DNA from: Petrosia ficiformis
Taxonomy: Eukaryota; Porifera; Demospongiae; Haplosclerida; Petrosiidae
NCBI GenBank assembly: GCA_947044365.1
Contig: OX345636.1
Coordinates: forward strand, 10,603,809 to 10,667,808
Length of the DNA stretch: 64,000 bases
Direction of reading: 5' to 3'
In this document: positions 38,601-45,929 of the stretch, in pieces
How positions within the stretch are numbered: position 1 is the stretch's first letter
Layout: every line of letters begins with the position of its first letter
Program-made: the position numbers and the translations under genes
The notes under the pieces: model-generated
The model's input: only the letters and a program-made list of their open reading frames with translations
Told to the model about the DNA's origin: nothing
The model's database searches: none

Positions 38601-40385
38601 ATTTTTATGTAAAGATAAAATTCTAATGATGAATGCACTTGACCTTCGGCCAGTTAGAGTAGTGGCTTCAATTATTTAATGAACTATATAGTCTAGATAG
38701 ACTGTAGTTGGGAGAAGAAAAAACATCAGTATATTTTTAAAGCATATTTGAAAGAAGTTGGTAGAAAAATTAGACATTGAGGCAGGAAACATGTGCTAAC
38801 TAACTGACATTTGGACCAAGAGGCTTACATAAGAATCACTATATTCTGCTATGATATGGACTGGAAGAAATAATCCTACACTTATGCAATTTTATGTATT
38901 TCCAAAACATCACACTACAATTATAATTGCTCCCAAATTCAAAGATAGGAAGCAAAGTAATGCATATTAATAATCATTTGTCCCAGACTTAAAGTTCTAT
39001 AACTCATTTAGATTTACATAGTTTACGCAGATAAGCGAATGATACTTTATTATCAAACACCAACAGTCAATTGCTTGTTATGCCTCTGCGTGGATTGGGT
39101 TAGTTGGAATAGCTTTGCTTACAAAATGTTTTAATTCATAGCCAGTCAAGAAAAGCTTTACGAAATATGAAGATCTTTTAAATGGTGGCTTATTCTAAAT
39201 ATACTGTAACAACTAAATTGATAGTGAGAAATGTTCAAGTAAGCTACATGTTTGTGGAAAATAAAGTACTAATTCTTATAATACAGATATATTGGTGGAA
39301 TTAAACATGTCTTCTAACTATTACATGTTGTAAAATTTACAGTCCAATCATACCATTACCAATGTGAGATTTCTGAACTGATCAAGGTTAATTTGAGAAG
39401 CAGACTCTCATTTGCACTTGAAAGTAGAAAACAAATTAGAATATTTCCAAAGTTGCTTAAAAAATAAACATTTCAATAGAGCTAATATACCTCCTTGTGT
39501 TTGTGTCCAAATTAAAATACTTAACAATGAAATGTTGTACAATAAATAACTAAATTGCCTTTAAGGCAGTGGCTACTGATCCCGGCTGCAAAAATACAAT
39601 TATGGCTTTAAAAATGCAAACTGGATGTAATGACAATTTGAATAGCAATTAAATAACATGAATTTGATTCAATTGGTGATAAAAAAAACTCTAAAGGGAA
39701 TACTCAGTCTAGCAGCACTGAAGGGTGGGGATAGCAATCTGGTGAACCAGGCTCTCCCATTTTGGCAATTAGATGGCAGGGAGAGTTTAGTCACAATTGA
39801 CACTGCTCCGTGTTCTCATTCACAAAACCCTGCGTTCCAGTCAGATTACAGTATACCACTACCCTGCCCACATGCAATTTTACTAAAGACGGCTATAGTG
39901 TCTTCTATATAGACTTAGAGAATCTCTGTAGTCAACAGTTGTTGATTCCTTTAGACTAAGCCTTTCCCACAACATACACAAAAGGTAAAAAAATCCACTG
40001 GTCTTTTCTTTGAATTTGTAGCCACCATAGCATGTTTATAGGGGGACACCACAATTACATTCCAATAGAACATGCTGCAGTGTCAATTGTGAGCAGACTC
40101 TCCCCACTGTCAGATTCTCATTAGGGAAGAGGCTGGTTCAATATGGTGAAGAGTGGTTTAGCAGTATATGTAGTTGAATAGCTAGACTACAAGTCTAAAA
40201 CTTGCAAGATCAATCAATAGCTGCATATTTTATTCATAAAATAGTGGGCAAGGTTCTTATTGAATCATACATACCTGTTGCTTTTTTGGCCTAGCAGAAA
40301 ATTCGGGCACAACAAGTAAAGAGTCCTGGTACTTCTGTGTCTCTTCACAAAAGGTTGTATAAAAAGATTCATCAATATCACTCAT
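23606..40385 (-). CDS. ZU5 and Death-domain protein, at least eight exons
   Basis: Exons: 40385-40275 (starts ATG, MSDIDESFY), 33281-33120, 32809-32677, 26677-26255, 26182-26133, 26072-25933, 25755-25584, 23958-23606. Every junction has GT/AG ends, and all phases match (0, 0, 1, 1, 0, 0, 1), giving about 514 residues. Exon 4 is a ZU5 domain (beta-rich; IEVPEGSL motif). Exons 5-7 read like the region after ZU5 in UNC5/ankyrin/PIDD-type proteins. The last exon is a Death domain (SWNSVGMEL, WRRSE, TWRTMLKALKSLG). ZU5-Death proteins are cytoplasmic adaptors in receptor and cell-death signalling. One fault: exon 6 reads through only if one A is added to the A-run at about 25975. The 7-kb link from exon 1 to exon 2 rests on phase alone. 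The introns hold several transposon relics. Confidence 0.7.
24520..25130 (-). pseudogene. Crypton-derived tyrosine-recombinase-like fragment (KIAA1958/ZMYM type)
   Basis: Two linked blocks are readable: an N-terminal part with NWGVSILKAWCDERGI and LNNYAARFVHEAIKK, then TQYPPNSLYQIMVSIQCYLR and LQKSLDACMKAL. This order is characteristic of the domain shared by KIAA1958, QRICH1 and ZMYM2-like proteins, domesticated from Crypton tyrosine-recombinase transposons. The upstream start at 25130 leads to a TAG where the repeated motif expects Trp (about 24995). An acceptor-like TTTTAG near 24879 may begin an exon. The two blocks are one A out of frame at the T-run 24679-24684. No catalytic part is seen. 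It lies in an intron of the ZU5-Death gene on the same strand. Confidence 0.6.
25297..25423. repeat. Foldback hairpin (type F)
   Basis: ATATCACCCTGTC opens and GACAGGGTGATAT closes. Arms of about 50 bp include TGTTATGGGCATATAAC and GAGAAAATT with their complements. The tip contains TCTCGGGCTATGCCATCGA. It sits in the last intron of the ZU5-Death gene. Confidence 0.75.
26724..28450. other. Part of the large intron, no feature recognised
   Basis: AT-rich unique-looking sequence in the 6-kb intron between exons 3 and 4 of the ZU5-Death gene. No transposon or exon was recognised here. Confidence 0.5.
28482..29260 (+). pseudogene. Ty3/gypsy gag and protease relic
   Basis: A gag start (AERHIVLPSIFKDEDIDEWL) is followed after an internal deletion and a frame change by a second gag block (EAKENLLLQPFLDSLRNNIP). 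Further on lie a CCHC zinc knuckle with an in-frame stop (CYQCGGSGH, near 28995-29030) and a retropepsin active-site block (LLDTGSSVSLV, near 29205). No reverse transcriptase or LTR was found nearby. It lies antisense in the large intron of the ZU5-Death gene. The multiple frame changes and deletion make it non-functional. Confidence 0.75.
29421..29510 (+). repeat. tRNA-derived SINE head
   Basis: The region from about 29426 resembles a tRNA-like promoter: an A-box-like GTCTCAGATGGTAAGAG, then 30 bp on a B-box-like AAGTTCATCCC followed by TAGTTGG. It does not fold into a standard cloverleaf and is followed by a T-rich tail, so it is read as a SINE, not a tRNA gene. Confidence 0.45.
30297..30790. 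mobile_element. Possible foldback MITE
   Basis: The left end has TATTGGCGGAACAAA, and the right end has CCCCGCCAAACCACCAAAG in the opposite sense. This resembles a MITE type with TTGGCGG ends; a partial end also occurs at about 33465. The interior has short frames on both strands that were not recognised. Confidence 0.35.
30870..32045 (-). pseudogene. Second Ty3/gypsy gag and protease relic
   Basis: Reading leftward: gag (ALRLCLDPGNRILAAQ, then after an in-frame TAG the block LNYDLMKSPAVSGAQLYKQL), a damaged zinc knuckle near 31570, a retropepsin block (GVIDSGADITIM at about 31290-31325), and the region after the protease (LLLSEGICHQLGI near 31110). Stops and frame shifts occur throughout. 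It is a different gypsy lineage from the relic at 28482, judged by the gag and protease motifs (DSGAD against DTGSS). It is in the large intron of the ZU5-Death gene, same strand. Confidence 0.75.
32046..32299 (-). pseudogene. hAT transposase C-terminal dimerisation fragment
   Basis: Contains LKWWKVREQQYKYMSQF and SSVPSERLFSLAGNLVN, the signature of the hAT C-terminal dimerisation domain. The hAT similarity stops at about 32055, where the gypsy gag frame begins in a different register. The catalytic DDE part is absent. A start cannot be assigned. Confidence 0.75.
32300..32676. other. Intron sequence, very AT-rich
   Basis: Low-complexity AT sequence, including several near-palindromic AATATATTG runs around 32360-32450. 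No feature supported. Confidence 0.4.
33510..34290 (+). pseudogene. Decayed HIRAN-like gene with a protease-like C-terminal block
   Basis: Three frames must be joined. The first has CIRGHHISKSFW and IGNASDPYAVTVIK, the second VSRVLRKISAACSLFLGRKG and YLSDLPQGGLEVTC, the third starts near 33950 and has LNDKLINLAQSLLKQQF and IIHDHGDYWIAASTL, ending at 34290. The first two parts resemble the HIRAN-like domain of uncharacterised, transposon-linked proteins of sponges and cnidarians. The last resembles the His-Trp region of Ulp1-like cysteine proteases. Both assignments come from pattern recognition. Frame breaks are near 33680 and 33950. It lies antisense in the first intron of the ZU5-Death gene. 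Confidence 0.5.
34300..35065. other. Intron sequence, no feature recognised
   Basis: Contains a palindromic GTAAAT/ATTTAC pair at 34251-34268 but no coding frame or transposon that can be supported. Confidence 0.4.
35066..35489. mobile_element. CACTG-type MITE, TA target, decayed copy
   Basis: The left end CACTGCAAAAACAGAATAG and the right end (TTTGTTTTTGCAGTA) are inverted, flanked by TA on both sides. Inside the left end is AGTTATTTTGACCAA, which pairs loosely with the TTGGTTAGCACAGTTG complement at the right. Related to 36929-37335 and 44688-45180. Confidence 0.55.
36263..36540. repeat. Fragment related to the CACTG MITE and a nearby repeat
   Basis: Begins ACACTGTAAAGTTATTTTAA like the MITE end. 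Its right part (GTACAACCTGTGGTGTAT ... CAACAAGCTCATT) is repeated near 38264-38325. Confidence 0.35.
36545..36834. repeat. Foldback element with about 115-bp arms
   Basis: AACATTTTCATTAAAAATGA at the left pairs with the end near 36830. Inner blocks such as GTTGGGAGGCTAACATAGGA pair with the sequence at 36755-36775. It is the counterpart of the palindromic unit at 51521-51590. Confidence 0.7.
36929..37335. mobile_element. CACTG-type MITE, TA target
   Basis: Starts CACTCCAAAAAA and ends TTTTTTTCAGTG. Inner inverted blocks read GGTTAGTACAGTTGCAA at the left and its complement near 37285. Flanked by TA (36927-36928, 37336-37337). The partner segment at about 51810-51822 lacks it. Confidence 0.65.
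37615..37680 (+). promoter_or_regulatory. Promoter-like block, copy 1
   Basis: An NRF1-like GCGCATGCG at 37621 is followed by a YY1-like AAAATGGCG at 37670. Both are kept in the duplicate at 52127-52162. No downstream gene was recognised in either copy. Confidence 0.35.
38109..40274. other. Intron or intergenic stretch with a partial tandem duplication
   Basis: Around 38108-38240 and 38345-38450 the blocks GAATTTGTACTTATAATA and TTTACATGTTTAAAGTACAT are repeated. The rest is AT-rich with no supported gene; by the exon model it lies in the first intron of the ZU5-Death gene. Confidence 0.4.
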
Positions 40386-40538
40386 GTAGAACAGAGGGAG
40401 GAAAATCACAAGAAGTAGAGGGGCGTTTGCCGTATTATTTTTATTTAACAGGGACAGGTGACTTTTAATATTATTTTATTAGATATTAGAGTAATAATTC
40501 TACCGAATATTGGGCGATATGATGTTTCGGACGGTTAT

Positions 40539-41102
40539 TTAAGGTGGTACTAGGGAATGGGAGGATGCGACTCCAATCAGTTTCAAAATGGAATATTATA
40601 TAATATGACACTAACCTGGTGTAATACCAACCTTCATATCTTCTGATCAGCTTTATATTGTCCTGTAATTGAAGAAATATGGTTAAAATCTCTATTTTTC
40701 CAAACACACATAAGTACAAAACCACGGAAGCCACGCCCACCAATCATGGCTTGCACCAAGTACAATGCATTTTGAGAAAACGAATGAAGCAGTTTTCTGA
40801 AAATTCATTTTACTTTTATAGTTACAAGAGGCTGAAGAAAGCTGAATTCTGTAGCTTTTCAGTGAAACCATAAAATTTACCTTTCTAGACACTATCAAAC
40901 TCCGACCTTTCTCAGAGAGCAACTACAGTTACCCCGCCATTGTTTCCCACCATCGAAAATAAACTATCAGTGAAAACATTTAGGCCCAATAATCAAACCC
41001 CCGGGTGGGTGTGGCTCCCAAAAAAAAACACAGATTGGAACCAGATTGTATGCAGCAAGAAGCTTGAAGTTTCATCTACCCCTCCCCCTAGTACAGCCTT
41101 AA
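40539..41102. mobile_element. TTAA-flanked MITE, copy 3 (inverted)
   Basis: Reverse complement of the elements at 21281 and 21945, bounded by TTAA at 40539-40542 and 41099-41102. Slightly shorter, with one damaged end (CTACCCCTCCCCCTAGTACA). It lies just upstream of the ZU5-Death first exon. Confidence 0.8.
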
Positions 41103-41150
41103 ATATGTCTGGCAGTAGACCATATATCATAGATTTACCATATCCGGTAG

Positions 41151-41202
41151 TAGTCTGGCGTAGCCACACCCTCAATGCGAAGGGTGTGGCTACGCCAGAC
41201 TA
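41151..41202. repeat. Perfect 22-bp-arm hairpin
   Basis: TAGTCTGGCGTAGCCACACC plus CT, an 8-base loop, then the exact complement. The arm is the left end of the short element seen at 1136-1185. Confidence 0.85.
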
Positions 41203-41470
41203 ATCCGGTAGGCAATGATGCAAATATGTCTTTGGAATAGACGGCACCTCATTAAAATTTGTAGGACACACCCCTCGATCCTAGGGTCTCTTATCGTTAG
41301 GGTTTTAATCTGTCAAATTAAATCATCGCCACGCCTATTTCCGGTGACGTATATTCCAGTTGATCACGTCATTGCCTTCATAATGCACTCCTTTTGCTTA
41401 TCCTTCAGAGTAGAAACAAAACTTTCTTACAGCAAACTCAACAGCAACTTCAGCAGTGTTCATTTTATTC

Positions 41471-41610
41471 ACACGTGTTATTACATCATTCATCACCTTG
41501 TGAATACGATTAACAAATCAATGAATTTTATTAAGAAGCCAGGTCGGTGTACACTTGAACGAAGTGCATATAGGCATCGCCACGAATGATGTAATAACAC
41601 ACACGAGACT
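41471..41610. repeat. Short foldback
   Basis: GTGTTATTACATCATTC at about 41477 is repeated inverted as GAATGATGTAATAACAC near 41585. The stretch in between is non-coding as far as can be judged. Confidence 0.55.
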
Positions 41611-41847
41611 AGTCATCTCTTGTTTTCCTCGTTGCCAATTTGTTGTGATTGAGGTCTTTTACGATACTGACTATATTAACAGTAAGTAATAATACTACAG
41701 AACTAAGACAGAACAACACAGAACTAAAATATATACGACTTATAATTATACAGAAACCATATAAATTATGCATACCGTATTAATTCTTATTTATGAGAAG
41801 TACAAGATATTACACAAACAAATTAAATGTAATGACCATGTCACATA

Positions 41848-42723
41848 TTAATTTGCAGGAATTAGATTAATGTGATGAACCATGTCAGATATTAATTTGC
41901 ATGTAACAGATTCGTTTAGTAGAGGATATGAATAGTATTCTTCACAGCACAAGGTCACCTTACTGTAGTCCATTACAAAAATATGCCAAGTAGTGTGATT
42001 CGCATAAATACATAGCAGCTTCGTGTAATTTTTTTTTTCAGTTTCACAGACTAATTTTCCTTCATAAAATAGCTGTGCCAGGTTATCTTTAGCTCCTCCG
42101 GTGATAGCGGCACAAACTTCCAACTTTAATTCAATGACAACGACTGTCCGCTTGTTCACTATTCTAATAATGGTAGAGTCAGACTTTTTATCCTTTCTGC
42201 CATCTGTTGGATGTTTGAATACAATAGGATCGATTTCAAACTTATATTTTTGGGGCTTGTTGAGTTCTGCCATAATGCCTGCAATTATATTACCACATAT
42301 GAGTGTGGAAAAGCCTTCATTTAATGGTGTACCGTATAAGTTTATGGAATGATTCACGGTCTTAATTGAGTCCACCACTCCACTGGATGACTCTGTGTCT
42401 GGTGGAGTGAATGATGATGTTCTATCGTTCGATTGTATCTGGCAGAAGAAATCAGGAAAAGATGGTAGGATCTTTTTTTCTGCAAGTTTTTTCCATGTTG
42501 CAGATGATGGTTGTAATTCTAGGTCACTTGCTGATTCTGCTTGTTTATTTTTTTTGGGGGCTGGTGGACTGATTTCTGATAGGGATGACAACTGTTGTTT
42601 TAAGTCAACAACTTTTTGTTTTAAGTCTTCCTGCTGTTGTTTGGAATCTTCCAGTTGTTGCTTGCTATCTTCCAGCTGTTGCTTTAACATTGCAATTTTT
42701 TGCTGCTGCTGCTCAGGCTCCAT
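41848..42723 (-). CDS. Single-exon gene: coiled coil plus possible PD-(D/E)XK nuclease domain
   Basis: An uninterrupted 291-residue frame from ATG. Residues 1-50 form a Gln-rich coiled coil with a seven-residue repeat (KQQLEDS twice, then variants). Residues 51-115 are polar and probably disordered. Residues 130-290 look globular: a helix with E135, then D182 before a beta strand, then VVVIELK with E198-x-K200, then Q217 in a helix. That order (E, D, ExK, Q) fits the PD-(D/E)XK nuclease fold; this is a motif-level inference. C-terminal strands (LLCIYANHTTWHIFVMD) follow. The protein has no signal peptide or membrane segment. No intron, stop or frameshift is seen, unlike the relics around it. 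Similar stand-alone proteins occur in transposable and lineage-expanded families, so origin from a mobile element is possible. Confidence 0.7.
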   Translation of the reverse strand: MEPEQQQQKIAMLKQQLEDSKQQLEDSKQQQEDLKQKVVDLKQQLSSLSEISPPAPKKNKQAESASDLELQPSSATWKKLAEKKILPSFPDFFCQIQSNDRTSSFTPPDTESSSGVVDSIKTVNHSINLYGTPLNEGFSTLICGNIIAGIMAELNKPQKYKFEIDPIVFKHPTDGRKDKKSDSTIIRIVNKRTVVVIELKLEVCAAITGGAKDNLAQLFYEGKLVCETEKKNYTKLLCIYANHTTWHIFVMDYSKVTLCCEEYYSYPLLNESVTCKLISDMVHHINLIPAN

Positions 42724-44199
42724 TTGGTAATGCTAAGAAAAAAAAACACATAAACACAACCAGTGAGTACCAGTACCAGCACAAACAACAACAAACATAC
42801 ATGTGTTTGTTTGTTTGTCTTTTATCATTCATTATGAGACAGTTGAAGGTCTACCAACATACGAGGGTAGGGGGGGGGGGGAAAGAAAAGCTAATCATTT
42901 TACCTTGATTAACAGAATCATATAATTGTCACGACTACAAAGCTTTTGATCACAGCATGATAACTAATACGCAAGTTTTGAAAGTTTATGCCTTTTTGCA
43001 CTATAGCACTCGTGGTGTGACCGTAACATACATTTATAATCAGAGAGAGAGTGCGTCAAGGATTGACCAACAGTTGAAACATACGATGATATAGGGAAGG
43101 AGAAGTTAATTTTACAGCAGAATTTTATACATATATTATAACCACAGAGAGACAAGGGATCAAGTGAAATACACGGACCAACCACAAAGACAGTACAAGC
43201 GATTTCCGTCTGCCATGTTAAAGATCTATTTAAAAATATATTAATTATAGCTATTTATAAACAGACCATATATGTGAGACATTTGGACACTTTTCCTAGT
43301 AGGCGAGGCCGGGTTAATTAATAAAACTCTATTTAAACTAACTTGAGAACCCCTTCTACCCCACCCTTAAATAAACTACATAAAACAGCTGTACAAGCTT
43401 ACATGCCTTCTCAAAGAATATCTGTCACATGACAGCCTAGCAATCATACAACCAAATAACTCAATTTATATATATATATATATATAATATGTATTTCGTT
43501 TATTTCAAATATGGAGGACTTGTTCGATTCCAGTCTAACATACCCACATGCATTCTTAAACATGAAAAGACTAGTGAAATCTCATTGTGCGTTTGAAGAG
43601 AAAAGTAAAAAAAGAAGAATAATTATTCAATTAGGATATATGCACACACAATGTTTGACAATCAGCAGAAACCATACCCAGTTGTATGACCGACCAGCTT
43701 CTCAGTAATACTATGAAACACAAGCAAATTAATTTCTACAGGCTATAAGGATTTCTATGTGTATGGCAACAGTATACACATCGTTTTATTGATCTAATGA
43801 AGCCTGATAGATTTCTTAAACTAATTCTGTTGAGAAGCTGCTCTGATGAATAATCTAGTTGTGAAAAACAGGAATAGAGTTAGCTGAATTATGGCAGAGG
43901 CGACAGAGCCTACATCTTTCTTGCTCGTTGTAGCTATTCAGTGTGTATGTATTAAATATGTACCAGGTTTATGCTATTCAGTCCACTTGTAATTATAATT
44001 ATACTAATTATAATTAATGGCAGTTCTACGGTCAGGTCTGGTAGGGCCTGCGCCTGACTAACATTTTCTGAACAAACCATAACCACCACAAATTCAACTC
44101 AGCCTTTGGCCAATCCCCACTCAGCAATTATTATGACTCCACACAAGTTAAAGCATTGAGTGCAGGACTCTAATTGCAACAAGAAATTTTTTAAACTCT
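42724..44199. other. Intergenic stretch, no gene supported
   Basis: Includes a G-run at about 42871-42881 and a small TA tract near 43468-43490. A 65-codon frame from 43511 starts after an AT-rich block but has no recognised motif or splice support. Confidence 0.4.
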
Positions 44200-44204
44200 A
44201 TGTA

Positions 44205-44254
<50 letters not shown>

Positions 44255-44517
44255 TATATAGTATGCTAATACGTCCTATATACAAAATATAGGACCTGAG
44301 TTTTGTGTCCAAGGATGTGATATAGCCCGAGCTTGCGAGGGCTATATCACATCCAAGGACACAAAACGAGGGTCCTATATTCAGTATATAGGACCTATTA
44401 GCATACTATATACAAAATATTGTATGATGGTGACATCTCCTGCATAGTGTGCAAATGGAAAGTCTATATACAATATATAGGACTCACCACATCAAAGGGA
44501 TGATGTCACCATCATAC

Positions 44518-44548
<31 letters not shown>

Positions 44549-44930
44549 GTATGCTAGTAAGTCCTATATACAAAATATAGCCTGCAGGAGTTTTGTGTCC
44601 AAGGATGTGATATAGCCCGAACCAGCGAGGGCTATATCACATCCGACGACACAAAACGAGGGTCCTATATTCAGTATATAGGACCTACACTGTAAAAATG
44701 AAACGGTTATTTTAACCCTTATTTGGTTACTGGAGTTTCAATGCATAATAAATATTATGCTTGTGAGGTATAAATTCTCATTCAATTATCTGTGGAGAAC
44801 ATAGTTATTTGTTGACAAATTCCACAACTTTGTACTTACAATAACAAATAATAAATAGCAAATAGATTTTTTAAAACATTTGTGTATATACCATATATAT
44901 TATATGTATATATATATATGTATATATATA

Positions 44931-44972
<42 letters not shown>

Positions 44973-45299
44973 AATGTTTTAATTTGTTATCTGTTACTTG
45001 TTATTTGTTATTATAAGTACAAAGTTGTGGAATTTGTCAACAAATAACTATGTTCTCCACAGATAATTGAATGAGAATTACAATAATTTATACCTCACAA
45101 GCATAATATTTATTATCAATAAAGCATTGCAACTCCTGTAACCAAATAAGGGTTAAAATAACCAGTTCATTTTTACAGTGTATTAGCATACTATATACAA
45201 TATATTGTATGATGCTGACATCTCCTGCATAGTGTGCAAATGGAAGGTCTGTATACAATATATAGGACTCACCACATCAAAGGGATGATGTCACCATCA

Positions 45300-45364
<65 letters not shown>

Positions 45365-45370
45365 TATTAC
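44200..45370. repeat. Block of AT arrays and two foldback units (type D) in tandem
   Basis: TA arrays at about 44207-44247, 44519-44541 and 45303-45366 separate two foldback units. Each unit opens TAGTATGCTAATA (or TAGTATGCTAGTA) and contains GTTTTGTGTCC and GATGTGATATAGCCCGAG, with a tip CTTGCGAGGGC or CAGCGAGGGC, then the mirrored arm. After each follows a second inverted pair, TGATGGTGACATC at about 44428 with GATGTCACCATCA at 44502-44514. The second unit (44545-45303) is split by the MITE at 44688-45180. Confidence 0.7.
44688..45180. mobile_element. CACTG-type MITE nested in a foldback, TA target
   Basis: Starts CACTGTAAAAATGAA and ends TTCATTTTTACAGTG, with arms of about 200 bp around a TA-rich centre. 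It is flanked by TA at 44686-44687 and 45181-45182. The uninterrupted sequence in the preceding foldback unit (GGACCTATTAGCATAC at about 44391) is the empty site and has a single TA, proving insertion with TA duplication, as for Tc1/mariner-type elements. Confidence 0.85.
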
Positions 45371-45713
45371 AATTATGCACACATAAGTAGGGGTTATAGC
45401 CCCACTAACCCTAAAAGTGTGTTTCAGCCTCAGTATACATAGCAGTTCTATCTAACGGATGGTTAAAAGAAAGCGTTAACTAAATAATATTTCAAAGTCT
45501 AATTGCAAAAGAAAAATCACTCGTGACTTCTAATTATAGAGCTATATTACTAACCAGTATTCCAATCCTAAAATTGTGTATGATTATAATTATAATTATA
45601 TCTCACCAAGCTAAAAGTGGAAAGTAGTTTAGTATGCATAATACAATCTGCAGTTTAAAAATAAGAATATGTATTTTATCATTGTTTTTTTTCCTCAATG
45701 TATAATTAACACA

Positions 45714-45780
45714 GTAAAAATATTCTTTATAAAGGAGGCTTTCTTCAGTTTGGGCCGAAACATTGCTTTATAAAGAATAT
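45714..45780. repeat. Short foldback
   Basis: AATATTCTTTATAAAG at both ends in opposite orientation around a 35-bp centre. Confidence 0.55.
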
Positions 45781-45929
45781 TCTTATTATGATAATTGTAT
45801 CTACAAGATGAAAACTCGTGATCAATACTGAAAACGCAACAAGAAACGTTTATGGAATTATAAAACAATAAAGTAAAATTGTGAATCAAAAAAAGGACTA
45901 TAACAACATTAATTTTTGAACATTTATAC

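Noticed and set aside
39658..39912. 84-codon plus-strand frame
   Set aside because: No domain, no splice signals of note, and no second copy to test conservation.
42101..42908. Plus-strand frames rich in Cys and Ser
   Set aside because: They are antisense shadows of the Gln-rich coiled coil and the downstream domain at 41848-42723.
43511..43708. A 65-codon plus-strand gene
   Set aside because: Has an ATG but no domain, no splice partner and ordinary background composition.
6541..45370. CRISPR-like arrays among the short repeats
   Set aside because: Repeats are foldbacks, microsatellites or transposon ends; there is no direct repeat with regular unique spacers, and the genome is eukaryotic.
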